Shown here in pieces: positions 25,647 through 34,543 of a DNA stretch of 50,872 nucleotides. The position numbers and the translations under genes were made by a program. Source of the stretch: Candidatus Binatia bacterium (GTDB lineage Bacteria; Desulfobacterota; Binatia; UBA9968). How positions within the stretch are numbered: the first letter of the stretch is position 1; each line of letters opens with the position of its first letter. The notes below the pieces were generated by a model that was not told the DNA's origin, did no database searches, and worked only from the letters and a program-made list of their open reading frames with translations. Location of the stretch: assembly GCA_036504975.1 (NCBI GenBank), contig DASXUF010000110.1, positions 1 to 50,872 on the forward strand, in the 5' to 3' direction.

Positions 25647-27821
25647 TTACGCGAAGCGTTGGACGATCTCCAAAAAACGCTTCTGGTCGAAGACCGCCTT
25701 GGTGAGGTAGGCGTCGGCGCCCGCCTCGATGCCGCGTCTCTTGTCCGCTTCGGTTTGCAGCGCCGTAACCAGGATCACGGGCAGGTCTTTGAAGCGCTGG
25801 TCTTTTTTTATCCTCTCGGTCAGCGCGAAGCCGTCGAGGCGCGGCATTTGGACGTCGCTCACGACGATGTCGAAACTTTTCTCGTACAGCTTGATCAGAC
25901 CGTCCTCGCCGTCCACGGCCGTCGTCACGTCGAAGCCGGCCGCTTCCAGAATATTTTTTTCCAGCGTGCGGGTCGTAAGCGTGTCTTCCACGACGAGCAC
26001 GCGTTTCTTGGCCGCCGGACGCGGCGCGATCGAGCGGACCGAAATCGGGGCGGCGGTCTTGGCCTGGTGCGAGACCGAGCGCAGCAGCTCGTTCGGGCTT
26101 AGGATCAACGCGATTTCGCCCTTGCCGAGAATGGTCCCGCCGGAGAGCAGCGGGACGTGGCCGAAAAATTTTCCCAAGGCCTTCACCACGACCTCCTCTT
26201 CTCCCAGCAGGGCTTCGACGCCGAACACCACTCTTCCTTTGCCGCCCTGCAGCAGAAGCGCGGGGATCGCGGCCTTCCGTTCGACATCGACTTTAGGCAA
26301 GTTGAGAACATCGGAAAGCCAGGCGAAGGCGAGGGGAGTCCCATCGATCACGACGGCGGTTTTGCCTTCCACGTGGACGATGTCGTCGGGCGCAAGGAGC
26401 AGGGTTTTTTCCAGCGCGTCGGTCGGGAGGCAGAAGACGTCGCCGCCGCATTGGAAGAGCAGCGCGTGGGTCGTGCTGAGGGTGAGCGGCAGCGACAGCG
26501 TGAAGGTCACGCCTTCCCCGGGTTTGGATTCCGTCGCGATCGAGCCCTTGAGGTTCTCCAGCCGCTCCAGGACCGCATCGAGGCCGATGCCGCGCCCGGA
26601 GATCTCGGTCACTCCGGCGGCGGTGGAAAATCCCGGATGAAAAATGAGATCCAGCACCTCGTCGTCGGGCCAACGCTGGATTTCCTCGGCCGAGGCGAGC
26701 CCCTTTCGGACCGCAGTCTCGGCGATGGCCTTGCGGTCGAGCCCTTTGCCGTCGTCTTTGACGACGACGAGGATCTTCGTCCCTTCCTGGCGCGCGCTGA
26801 TGACGAGTTTGCCGCAGGCGGCTTTTCCTTTTCGCTCCCGTTCTTCGGGCGGCTCGATGCCATGATCGATGGAATTGCGCACCAGATGAATGAGCGGCTC
26901 GCGCAGCTCTTCGAGGATTTTCTTGTCCAGTCGGGTGGAGGTCCCCTCCAGCGCGAGCTCCACCTCTTTCCCCAGCTCGTGGCTCAAGTCGCGGACCATC
27001 CTGAAAAAAGGCTCCAGGATCGTGGAAACCGGGAGCAGGCGCAAATCGCGCACGCCTTCGTGAATGCCGTCGACGAGAAGCTCCAGCCGGCGGGTATTGT
27101 CCGAAAGCCGTTGCAGGGCTCGGGAAAGGTCGTCGCCGACTCTTTCGATGCGGCCGAAAGACGGGCTATGGGTTTCGCGCGCGAGCCTGCGCCGCCATTC
27201 TTCCAAGGAGTCCAGTGTGTCTTCGATCTGCCGGAGATTGTCCAGTGCCTCGATCTTGGCGACCAGAAGCTCTCCCGCCTGGTTCATCAGGTTGTCCAGC
27301 CGGTCGGTCTGGACCCGGATGCTGCTGAGGGCGCCGCCGCCGTCGCGGCTCGCCGGCGCCCGCGCTTCTGCCGCGGGAACGCGTTCTTTGGATTCGGCGG
27401 TCGCGGCGATTGGAATCGTCGCGTCGAGCGTTTTTTCTCCGGCGGCGACGCGTAGCTCATCGATCAACGCGTCGATGCTCGGCGGTTCCGCGCCTTCTAC
27501 CAACGCGCCGAGAGCCTGAGTCACGGCGTCGATGTCGCGATACATCGCCTCCATCATCGCCGGCGTCGCTTCTCTTTCGCCGCGGTTCAACTGGGTGAGC
27601 AGGGTTTCGAGATAATGGGCGAGCATCTCGAGGTTTTTAAATCCCATCATCCGCGAAGCGCCCTTCAAGCTATGCGCCGAGCGCAGGATCTCGTCGATCG
27701 GCGCCTGTTGGGGCGCGCGCTCGAGCGCGAGGAGGCCGTCGTTCAGCTTCTGGATGTGCTCGTCGCATTCCTCGCGGTAGATCTGAAACAGCCGCTGATA
27801 TTCTTGATCGCCCGGTTCCAT
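25647..27821 (-). CDS. cheA: CheA histidine kinase fused to a C-terminal receiver (CheA-REC, FrzE/WspE-like)
   Basis: The 724-residue kinase has, in order, an Hpt domain (about 1-110; phospho-His H50 in RSAHSLKGASRM), a variable linker, a dimerisation region, a HATPase core (about 270-455; LVRNSIDHGIEPPEERE with the N-box, VVKDDGKGLD, HPGFSTAA, SGRGIGLDAV), a CheW-like regulatory domain (about 460-590) and a receiver (about 605-724; VLVVEDTLTTRTLEKN, SDVQMPRLDGF, LVTALQ). A P2 docking domain is not evident. The fused receiver is typical of alternative systems such as Frz and Wsp and may act as phosphate sink. It starts two bases after the receptor stop, showing co-transcription. Confidence 0.95.
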   Translation of the reverse strand: MEPGDQEYQRLFQIYREECDEHIQKLNDGLLALERAPQQAPIDEILRSAHSLKGASRMMGFKNLEMLAHYLETLLTQLNRGEREATPAMMEAMYRDIDAVTQALGALVEGAEPPSIDALIDELRVAAGEKTLDATIPIAATAESKERVPAAEARAPASRDGGGALSSIRVQTDRLDNLMNQAGELLVAKIEALDNLRQIEDTLDSLEEWRRRLARETHSPSFGRIERVGDDLSRALQRLSDNTRRLELLVDGIHEGVRDLRLLPVSTILEPFFRMVRDLSHELGKEVELALEGTSTRLDKKILEELREPLIHLVRNSIDHGIEPPEERERKGKAACGKLVISARQEGTKILVVVKDDGKGLDRKAIAETAVRKGLASAEEIQRWPDDEVLDLIFHPGFSTAAGVTEISGRGIGLDAVLERLENLKGSIATESKPGEGVTFTLSLPLTLSTTHALLFQCGGDVFCLPTDALEKTLLLAPDDIVHVEGKTAVVIDGTPLAFAWLSDVLNLPKVDVERKAAIPALLLQGGKGRVVFGVEALLGEEEVVVKALGKFFGHVPLLSGGTILGKGEIALILSPNELLRSVSHQAKTAAPISVRSIAPRPAAKKRVLVVEDTLTTRTLEKNILEAAGFDVTTAVDGEDGLIKLYEKSFDIVVSDVQMPRLDGFALTERIKKDQRFKDLPVILVTALQTEADKRRGIEAGADAYLTKAVFDQKRFLEIVQRFA

Positions 27822-27823
27822 TT

Positions 27824-29857
27824 TCAGTTTTTGGTGGTCTCGAATATTTCGAAATGGTCTCCCTCGGCGGTGCGGAACCGCTTGACCAACTGATCGAGCG
27901 ATTGGCCGAGGGTCATCAATTGAGAGGCGGCGAGGTTGGTTTCCTTCGTCCCGATCACGGTCTCTCTCATGCCCTGATCGATCGCGCGCATCGCATCCGA
28001 GACCTGGTCCGCTCCGATGGCCTGCTGGCGCGTGGCGAGGGTGATTTCTTGCACCGATCCCATGGTCTGCTTGATCGTCGCGGTCACGCCCTGAAGCGTC
28101 TCGCCCGCCTGGAAGATCTGCCGGACGCCTTCTTCGACGCCTTTATTGCCCTCTTCCACGGCCAGGATCGTGTTCTGCGTTGCCGCCTGGATCTCCTGGA
28201 TGATCGCGCCGATCTGCGCCGCCGCTTTCTGGCTTTGATCGGCGAGCTTGCGCACCTCGGTGGCGACGACGGCGAAGCCTTTGCCGTGCTCGCCCGCGCG
28301 CGCGGCCTCGATGGCCGCGTTCAGCGCCAGCATATTGGTCTGCTCGGCGATGCTCGACACGGTGAGAACGATCGAGCTGATGCGCTGAATCTGCTCGCTC
28401 AGGTTGAGAATGCTGTGGGCGATTCCCTGGGATTGGACCTTCAGGCGGTTCATCTCGTCGATGCCTTTTTGCACCGCCCGGTTGCCTTCTTCGGTGAGCC
28501 GGCTCACTTCGCGCCATTGCGCGGACATCTCGTCGGCCGTTTTTCCCACCTGATTGGACGATTGAGCCAGCTCCTGGATCGTGGTCGTGACCTGGTTGAT
28601 CGAGGCCGCCTGCGACGCCACCGTGCGCTCCTGTTCTTCGGCGGCGGCGGAGATCTGGCTTGCCGCCGAGCTGGTGTTCTGGACCATCTCGGTGATGCGA
28701 ATCACGATCTGGCTGAGGTCCTGGGCCATTTGGTTGAGCGATAGGGACAACATTCCTAGCTCCGATGAATCGTGAGCAGGGAGCGTCACGGTGAGATCGC
28801 CCTGAGCGACCTGTCGGGCAAAGCCGACGCCTTCCCGGATCGGGTTGGAAATCGTCCGGGCGATGACGATCGAAGCCCATCCCACCACCAGGAAAGTAAG
28901 GACGATGATCGACGCCACCACATAGCCCAGCTTATTGATCGGCGCCAGCCCTTCGGAAGCGTCCATTTTTGCGATCAGGACCGCGCCGATTTCAGGCAAA
29001 GGCCGGAACGAAGCGATGGCCGGGACGCCGCGGTAGTCTTTGAAGAACTCATGTCCCTTGTTTCCCTGGAGGCCGAGACGAATCGGGTTGCTGTCGGGAA
29101 CGGTTTGGAGCACCGTCGATGGCTCGGAAAAGCGCGACTGCGTGAGCATCCTGAGTTCGCGATCGATGAGGACGGCTTCGCCGGTCTGTCCCAGGCCGGA
29201 GCGCTCGTCGATCAGCCGATCGATGGGCCGGAGCTCGACCTCGAGGATCACGCGGCCGACCACCTTCGCATTGTTGTCGTGGACGGGACTCACGACCATC
29301 ATGACGTGCTGCTGGGCGATCGGGGAGAGAAACACCGGGGTTACGTGGGCAAGCTCGTTTCCGATCGGCTTGGCCAGGCCGAGCTCGCTCAGATTTTTTC
29401 CCTCCTGAGGCAGGATGCGGGAGCTCGAGACGAGGACTTTGCCTTCGCTATCGACGATCAGCACGTCGACGTAGGAAGGGTTGGTCTCTTGCCGCGCGAC
29501 GATCAGGTCCTTGACCCTCTGGGTTCTCTCGGCGTCCGTCTTTGCGGCGAGGTTGGGATAGATCACCCTGAATGTGGGGGAAACGAGATCCTTGACCGCC
29601 TGACTGGCGGAGAGGCTCCCCGCGTCGGCCAAATGGGCTTTAAACCAGGCGGTGAGGATGTAAGCCTTGTTATCGGCGACGGCGTCGAGCTTGTTGGCGA
29701 TCTCTCCCTGGAGGCTCGCGCGGCTGCTGGTGTAGGCGATGATCCCGATCGCGAGAATCGGGCCCAGCGACAGGAACAGGAACCAGAACGTGAGCTTCCC
29801 CCTTACGGTGGCGGGCATCAACTTCTGAAAGAAGGCGCGCGGCCAAAACCTTTTCAT
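27824..29857 (-). CDS. Methyl-accepting chemotaxis protein with periplasmic Cache-like sensor
   Basis: The 677-residue receptor has TM1 (about 20-45; [23 protein letters not shown] read as [19 protein letters not shown]), an extracytoplasmic domain (about 46-305) with double-Cache features ([35 protein letters not shown]), TM2 near 310 ([18 protein letters not shown]), HAMP (about 335-385) and the signalling coiled coil with the conserved tip [21 protein letters not shown] near 500. It ends FEIFETTKN without the NWETF-type CheR/CheB tether. It is the only receptor in the cluster and is probably the dedicated input of this pathway. The ligand is unknown; Cache domains often bind small organic acids or amino acids. 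Confidence 0.95.
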   Translation of the reverse strand: MKRFWPRAFFQKLMPATVRGKLTFWFLFLSLGPILAIGIIAYTSSRASLQGEIANKLDAVADNKAYILTAWFKAHLADAGSLSASQAVKDLVSPTFRVIYPNLAAKTDAERTQRVKDLIVARQETNPSYVDVLIVDSEGKVLVSSSRILPQEGKNLSELGLAKPIGNELAHVTPVFLSPIAQQHVMMVVSPVHDNNAKVVGRVILEVELRPIDRLIDERSGLGQTGEAVLIDRELRMLTQSRFSEPSTVLQTVPDSNPIRLGLQGNKGHEFFKDYRGVPAIASFRPLPEIGAVLIAKMDASEGLAPINKLGYVVASIIVLTFLVVGWASIVIARTISNPIREGVGFARQVAQGDLTVTLPAHDSSELGMLSLSLNQMAQDLSQIVIRITEMVQNTSSAASQISAAAEEQERTVASQAASINQVTTTIQELAQSSNQVGKTADEMSAQWREVSRLTEEGNRAVQKGIDEMNRLKVQSQGIAHSILNLSEQIQRISSIVLTVSSIAEQTNMLALNAAIEAARAGEHGKGFAVVATEVRKLADQSQKAAAQIGAIIQEIQAATQNTILAVEEGNKGVEEGVRQIFQAGETLQGVTATIKQTMGSVQEITLATRQQAIGADQVSDAMRAIDQGMRETVIGTKETNLAASQLMTLGQSLDQLVKRFRTAEGDHFEIFETTKN

Positions 29858-29866
29858 TTTTTTCTC

Positions 29867-30448
29867 CTAGAATTGTTCCGAGCCTTCTCGCCCCGGCCCC
29901 GCGAAACGGGGATCGGCGACGATTTTTTCCACGTCGAGCAGGCTCAGCAGCCGTCGCTCGGTCAAGTACACGCCCCGAATGAAAAGCGCGCGCTCGGGCT
30001 CGAGCGATAGAGGAGGCGGCTGAAGCTCCTTGGCGGGAAACGTAAGGATGTCCTGGGCTTGATCGACGGCAAGCGCCAGCTTGTTTCCTTGAAGCGAAAG
30101 GACCAGAATGGCGGGAAGCAGCGCCGCCATTTCTCTCTGGCCGAGACCTACGACCGGTCCCAGATCGACCACCGGCACGAGCTCGCCCCGGAGATTCATC
30201 AATCCGGCGAGGTGGGGCGGCGCGGAGGGCAGACGGCGTAGCGGCGTCGCCTGACGCGTTTCGGCCAGGTACTTGAGCTCGACTCCGTAAAGCTCGCCGC
30301 TCAATACGAACGAGAGGGCCGATATCTTTTCACCGCTTTCCTCGGGGGCCGGCACCTCGCTCAAGATCCGGGCCCGCTCGCGCAGGAGCTCGGCAAAATC
30401 CTCGCGCCCATTCTCGCCGCCGTCCACAATTATGTTTTTGTCATCCAT
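29867..30448 (-). CDS. cheW: CheW-like adaptor protein (second copy)
   Basis: This 193-residue protein has a single CheW domain (about 45-185; ALSFVLSGELYGVELKYLAE, LMNLRGELVPVVDLG, LALAVDQAQDILTF) preceded by an acidic N-terminal extension of about 40 residues. It bridges CheA to receptors in the signalling array. Its start overlaps the preceding cheW end by eight bases and its stop lies nine bases before the receptor gene. Two CheW proteins per operon, one longer than the other, is the WspB/WspD pattern; they may link to different partners. Confidence 0.93.
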   Translation of the reverse strand: MDDKNIIVDGGENGREDFAELLRERARILSEVPAPEESGEKISALSFVLSGELYGVELKYLAETRQATPLRRLPSAPPHLAGLMNLRGELVPVVDLGPVVGLGQREMAALLPAILVLSLQGNKLALAVDQAQDILTFPAKELQPPPLSLEPERALFIRGVYLTERRLLSLLDVEKIVADPRFAGPGREGSEQF

Positions 30449-30923
30449 CGGTCCTCGGGGTTTGCCAATCTCCGAGCTCGTGCGCCTCGATGACGGAGAA
30501 AATCCGCCCGGCGTTCAAGATCGGGACGAGCCGCCCTTCCCATTTCGCCACGCCGGCGATGAACTGGCTCTGCAGGCTGCCCAAAAAGGCGGAGAAGTCG
30601 GGGGCGGGCTCCGTCTCTGCGGACGAGATCTGGACGAGCGAGAGCGCCTGATCGACGATCAGCCCGAAGAGCTTCTCTTGATAAGGAGTCACGAGGATCG
30701 CCGTCTTGCGGTCCCATGGACGGCGGCCGAGTCCCATGCGCCGTCTTAAATCGATCGCGGTGACGACCTTTCCGCGCAGGTTGAAGATGCCGGCGACGAA
30801 AGGCGGAGCATCCGCCAGCGGCGTAAGCTCGGGGAGCGGAACCACTTCGCGCACCTCGTGAATGGAAATCGCGTACGATACCGGCTCGAGGGCGAACGTA
30901 AGCAGTATGAGATCATCCTTCAT
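30441..30923 (-). CDS. cheW: CheW-like adaptor protein (first copy)
   Basis: The product (160 aa) is a plain CheW domain: LLTFALEPVSYAISIHEVREVVPL, FVAGIFNLRGKVVTAIDLRRRMG (read as FVAGIFNLRGK and VTAIDLRRRMG) and LFGLIVDQALSLVQI. It couples receptor and kinase. The ATG overlaps the cheR stop as ATGA, and its ribosome site AAGGAAC lies inside a 16-base tandem duplication at that junction (30919-30950). It is clearly diverged from the other CheW of the operon, so this is not a recent duplication. Confidence 0.93.
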   Translation of the reverse strand: MKDDLILLTFALEPVSYAISIHEVREVVPLPELTPLADAPPFVAGIFNLRGKVVTAIDLRRRMGLGRRPWDRKTAILVTPYQEKLFGLIVDQALSLVQISSAETEPAPDFSAFLGSLQSQFIAGVAKWEGRLVPILNAGRIFSVIEAHELGDWQTPRTDG

Positions 30924-32413
30924 GGACGAGTTCCTTCATGGACGAGTTCCTTGTCCACCAGCGTGAGCAGTTGGCGGCTGGTGATCCCTTCGGCGCCGGG
31001 CAAATGGTCCGAGAGGGGAGCCGAGGCGAGCAGGCTTTTGACCACGGCGAAGTTGCGCCGCGCCTGGTGCGTTTTCCCCTGGGCTTTGTGAATCTTGCCG
31101 AGATAAAAATGACCCAGAGCGAAGTTCGGGTCGATGTAAACGGTCTTCTTCATCGCGGCGAGGGCATCGTCCGTTTTGCCCTCTTCCATCCACAAGAGTC
31201 CCATGAAGTAGTGGGCGCCGAGATTCAGCGGATCCAATGTGACGGTCCGCTGGAGCCAATAAGAGGCCTCGCCCAGATGGTGGCGGTCGGCGGCGAGTTG
31301 GCCCAACAGAAAGCAAACACTGGAATCACGCGGGTTCTTCTCCGCCTCGGCGGCGAGCAACACCAGGGCCGCGTCCACCTCGCCTTGAGATATCAAGGCC
31401 ACAGCCTTAACTACGGGATCGTCGGGCCTGTTGGGCTCCACCGCGGCGGGCCTATGGATTTTCTTTATCGGAGCTTGCGGCGCTGGGCGCGGCAGGGGCG
31501 CGGTCCAGACGAGAGCAAGCGGGCCGGGAGAGTGGGCGGCCGCTTGGGGCGACGGCTTCTGATAAACGATGGTCTCCGGAAACACCCGGGCTTCGAAATG
31601 TCGATACGATGCCTGGGAATATTCCGCCGCTCCGGTTACGAGGAATCCTCCTTCATTGAGGCACTGGTGAAATCGACTAAGGATTTTTTTGATCGTATGC
31701 GGGCGAAAGTAGATCGTGACGTTGCGGCAGAAGATGATGTCCAGATCTTTCGTTCCGTTCGACGCCGCGGGATACGGGTCGCTTTCGAGGTTCAGCGGAC
31801 GAAACTTCACCAGCGAGCGAACGCGGTCGTCCACGCGGCGCGATTCTTTCTTGACCGGGCGCCAGTACTTCCGGATCAGCTCTGGATCTACGCCTCTGAA
31901 CGACCAGGGCCGGTAGAGGCCCCGCTCGGCGTGTTCGAGCGCTTCGAGGTCGATGTCCGTAGCGAGAATGTCGATCTCCCACGGCAGCAGGAGCGCGGGA
32001 AACTTCTCATACAGCAGGATGGCGAGCGAGTACGGCTCTTCTCCGGTGGAGCAGCCGGCGCTCCAGATCCGGAGCGTTTTCTCCCCGCGGGATTTCTTTT
32101 TCTCGACGAGCTCCGGGATGAGATAGTCCTTCAGCGTCTGGAAATGGGCGGAGGTGCGAAAAAAGTAGGTCTCGTTGGTGGCGATCGCCGCCACCAATTT
32201 GTCGAGATGGGCGATTCCGGCGGAGCTGCCGGCGTCGATGGCGCGAATGATCTCCTGGGGCGACGCCGTCAAAAGCGCGGCATGGAGTTCTTTAAATGGC
32301 TCCTCCAGGCGGCCTAGCTTCTCGTCGGGGAGGTAGAGTCCCGTCTTTTTCTCCAGTAAGTCTCTCAGCCGGAGGAGGTCGGCTCGGGTGTAAGCCAGAG
32401 ATGAGTTAGACAT
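30920..32413 (-). CDS. cheR: CheR methyltransferase with C-terminal TPR repeats (WspC/FrzF-like)
   Basis: The 497-residue protein has a CheR N-terminal helical domain (about 1-75), the SAM-dependent domain (about 80-280; FFRTSAHFQTLKDYLIPEL, IWSAGCSTGEEPYSLAILL, IDILATDIDLEAL, DIIFCRNVTIYF) and, after a Pro-rich linker (about 290-330), three TPR-like repeats (about 335-480; YWLQRTVTLDPLNLGAHYFMG and AMKKTVYIDPNFALGHFYLG, given in part). It methylates receptor glutamates. TPR-bearing CheR proteins belong to alternative chemosensory systems. It is the first gene of the operon. The ATG has no Shine-Dalgarno, and a -10-like TACCCT ends nine bases before it. Confidence 0.95.
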   Translation of the reverse strand: MSNSSLAYTRADLLRLRDLLEKKTGLYLPDEKLGRLEEPFKELHAALLTASPQEIIRAIDAGSSAGIAHLDKLVAAIATNETYFFRTSAHFQTLKDYLIPELVEKKKSRGEKTLRIWSAGCSTGEEPYSLAILLYEKFPALLLPWEIDILATDIDLEALEHAERGLYRPWSFRGVDPELIRKYWRPVKKESRRVDDRVRSLVKFRPLNLESDPYPAASNGTKDLDIIFCRNVTIYFRPHTIKKILSRFHQCLNEGGFLVTGAAEYSQASYRHFEARVFPETIVYQKPSPQAAAHSPGPLALVWTAPLPRPAPQAPIKKIHRPAAVEPNRPDDPVVKAVALISQGEVDAALVLLAAEAEKNPRDSSVCFLLGQLAADRHHLGEASYWLQRTVTLDPLNLGAHYFMGLLWMEEGKTDDALAAMKKTVYIDPNFALGHFYLGKIHKAQGKTHQARRNFAVVKSLLASAPLSDHLPGAEGITSRQLLTLVDKELVHEGTRP

Positions 32414-32422
32414 CTCTGGGCA

Positions 32423-32451
32423 AGGGTAAATTTTGACTCTGGGAAAGTCAA
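32423..32451 (-). promoter_or_regulatory. Candidate promoter of the chemosensory operon
   Basis: On the minus strand TTGACT (32451-32446) and TACCCT (32428-32423) are 17 bases apart. The -10 box ends nine bases before the cheR ATG, which would give an almost leaderless mRNA. Confidence 0.45.
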
Positions 32452-32452
32452 G

Positions 32453-32481
32453 TTGATTCTCAAAAGCAGGAGTGATTTATA
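32453..32481 (+). promoter_or_regulatory. Possible promoter of the yggS-yggT-yhaM run
   Basis: TTGATT (32453-32458) and TTTATA (32476-32481) are 17 bases apart. It is back-to-back with the divergent chemosensory promoter. Confidence 0.35.
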
Positions 32482-32510
32482 GCGGTGAATATGATATTCA
32501 AAGGACGTTC

Positions 32511-33233
32511 ATGGTCGACGTCGCCGCCAATTGCCGCGAAGTCTTGGAGCGCATGGGCGAAGCGGCTTCACGCTCAGGCAGGAATCCGAAAGAGATAAAA
32601 CTCCTGGCAGCTTCCAAGTCCCAAACCGTCGACAAAATCCGGGCGGCGATCGGGGCCGGGATCCGGCTCTTCGGCGAAAATTACGTCCAGGAGGCCGAGG
32701 CCAAAAGATCCGCTCTCGGGGGATCGTTACAACGGCCATCCGCCATGGGCGGATCGGTCGAGTGGCACATGATCGGCCACCTCCAGCGCAACAAGGTCAA
32801 AACGGCTTGCGATCTTTTCGCCGTGATACAAACGTTGGACAGCGTGGAGCTGGCGCGGGCGTTGGACAGGGAAGCGAAGCAGAGGGAGCGGCCCGCGCGC
32901 GCTTTCATCGAAGTCAATCTGGCCGGCGAGGAAAGCAAGAGCGGAGTCGCCCGAGGACGCGTCGCGCCGCTGCTGGAGGAGATCGGCAAACTGTCTTATA
33001 TAAGGATAGAAGGCTTGATGGCTGTGCCGCCCTTCCGCGAAAGTCCCGAAGATGTCCGGCCCTATTTCCGCGCGCTCAGCGAGTTGCGCGACCGGCTAAC
33101 GACGCTGAAAGCGCCGAACCTCGATCTCAAGGAGCTATCGATGGGTATGACGCACGACTTTTCGGTTGCCATCGAAGAAGGCGCGACGCTCGTACGCATT
33201 GGAACGGCCATCTTCGGCCCGCGGACTGCGTAA
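32511..33233 (+). CDS. YggS/PROSC family pyridoxal phosphate homeostasis protein
   Basis: The 240-residue protein is an alanine-racemase-like TIM barrel without the second domain. Lys36 in LLAASKSQ is the PLP-binding lysine; FGENYVQEAEAK, WHMIGHLQRNKVK, NLAGEESKSGV and LSMGMTHDFSVAIEEGATLVRIG (read as LSMGMTHDF and GATLVRIGTAIFG) are family signatures. It keeps intracellular PLP balanced and has no known catalytic turnover. I chose ATG 32511 (AAAGGA five bases upstream) over GTG 32472, which would add a non-family leader. It is followed after eight bases by yggT, a frequent arrangement. Confidence 0.96.
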   Translation: MVDVAANCREVLERMGEAASRSGRNPKEIKLLAASKSQTVDKIRAAIGAGIRLFGENYVQEAEAKRSALGGSLQRPSAMGGSVEWHMIGHLQRNKVKTACDLFAVIQTLDSVELARALDREAKQRERPARAFIEVNLAGEESKSGVARGRVAPLLEEIGKLSYIRIEGLMAVPPFRESPEDVRPYFRALSELRDRLTTLKAPNLDLKELSMGMTHDFSVAIEEGATLVRIGTAIFGPRTA

Positions 33234-33241
33234 CGGACTCT

Positions 33242-33550
33242 ATGTTCATTGTAGCCAACCTCGTTGAAGCCTTAGCGGCGGTATTGAACACGTTGCTCTG
33301 GCTCTACATGTGGATCATGATTGCGCGCGCGGTGATCTCTTGGGTCAACGCCGATCCGTATAATCCGATCGTCCGCTTTCTCTACAGCGCGACCGAGCCG
33401 GTTCTTTACCGTGTGCGCCGGCTGTTTCCGCTCTACGCGGGCGGCATCGATTTTTCTCCTATAATCGTGTTCGTGGTGATTTACTTTCTCCAGCTATTCT
33501 TAATCCGCTCGCTTTACGACTTGGCGCAATCGCTCCGCTACGCGAGTTGA
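33242..33550 (+). CDS. YggT family integral membrane protein
   Basis: The 102-residue protein has two hydrophobic helices (LVEALAAVLNTLLWLYMWIMIA, about 5-27, given in part; IDFSPIIVFVVIYFLQLFLI, about 68-88) around the conserved motif RAVISWVNADPYNPIVRFLY and TEPVLYRVRRLFP. YggT proteins are inner-membrane proteins of uncertain role, possibly in osmotic or cell-shape homeostasis. The frame stays open far upstream inside yggS, but only ATG 33242 gives the family N-terminus. Its TGA stop lies just before the next start codon. Confidence 0.92.
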   Translation: MFIVANLVEALAAVLNTLLWLYMWIMIARAVISWVNADPYNPIVRFLYSATEPVLYRVRRLFPLYAGGIDFSPIIVFVVIYFLQLFLIRSLYDLAQSLRYAS

Positions 33551-33552
33551 AA

Positions 33553-34512
33553 ATGAAACTGTTGTTCGTCGGCGATATTCGCGAGAACCAGCAGGTCGAC
33601 ACGGTATTCATGTGCGCGGCCAAGAACCAGGGCGTGACCAAATCCGGCAGCGGCTATCTGATCCTCAAGCTCCTCGATCGCAGCGGCGAGATCGAGGGCA
33701 GGGTATGGGACCGGGCGAACGATCTGGCGCGAGGATTTGAGAAAAGCGACTACGTGCGCGTGCGCGGCCAGGCGACTCTCTACCAAGGGAAGCTTCAGAT
33801 CCGCGTGCATGACGTAGTTCGCGTCAACGAAACCGAAGTCGCGGCCGAGGACTTTCTGCCCAAGAGCCCATACGATCCCGAGGTGATGGCGGAAGAACTG
33901 ATGACGATATTACGGGGCATGAAAAATCCTCATCTGCGCGCGTTGACCGAGGCGTTTTTTGCCGACGACGCTTTCATGGACCTGTTCAAGCGGTCGCCGG
34001 CGGGAAAAAGCATTCATCACGCCTATCTCGGCGGCCTGTTGGAGCACACGCTGTCGCTGCTCAAGCTCATCCTCAAGGTCGTCGAGAATTACCGCGGCAT
34101 CGACGTCGACCTGCTCCTCGTCGGCGGATTCCTTCACGACATGGGCAAGATCTACGAGTTCTCCTACGACCGCGCGGTGGAGTACACCGATAGCGGCCAG
34201 CTCCTGGGCCACCTCGTGATGGAGGTCGAAAAGGTCGACGAGAAAATCCGCTCGCTGCCGGAGTTTCCGCCCGAGCTGGCGCTGCTCGTCAAGCACATGC
34301 TCGTGAGCCACCACGGCCAGTATGAGTTCGGCTCGCCCAAACTACCCCAGACGGTCGAGGCGGTGATTCTCCACTACCTGGACGATCTGGACGGCAAGAT
34401 TCAAAGCATCCAGTACCTGATGGAAAAGGAACCGGGCGCGCGCTGGACCTCTTTTCACCGCGCCTATGGACGGAGCTTTTTTCGCGGCGAGGGCGGCGGG
34501 AAGAAAGATTAA
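33553..34512 (+). CDS. YhaM-like 3'-5' exoribonuclease (OB-fold plus HD domain)
   Basis: The product (319 aa) combines an OB-fold nucleic acid-binding domain (about 10-95; LILKLLDRSGEIEGRVW, YVRVRGQATLYQGKLQIRV read in part) with an HD phosphohydrolase domain (about 155-285; HHAYLGGLLEHTLSLLKL, catalytic HD in GGFLHDMGKIYEF, HMLVSHHG). This is the architecture of YhaM/CBF1, a Mn2+-dependent exonuclease acting on RNA and single-stranded DNA. ATG 33553 was taken as start; a TTG at 33547 overlaps the yggT stop. It ends with a basic, glycine-rich tail. Confidence 0.93.
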   Translation: MKLLFVGDIRENQQVDTVFMCAAKNQGVTKSGSGYLILKLLDRSGEIEGRVWDRANDLARGFEKSDYVRVRGQATLYQGKLQIRVHDVVRVNETEVAAEDFLPKSPYDPEVMAEELMTILRGMKNPHLRALTEAFFADDAFMDLFKRSPAGKSIHHAYLGGLLEHTLSLLKLILKVVENYRGIDVDLLLVGGFLHDMGKIYEFSYDRAVEYTDSGQLLGHLVMEVEKVDEKIRSLPEFPPELALLVKHMLVSHHGQYEFGSPKLPQTVEAVILHYLDDLDGKIQSIQYLMEKEPGARWTSFHRAYGRSFFRGEGGGKKD

Positions 34513-34543
34513 GTCCGGTAGCTAATTCGCGGGGAAATCAGCC

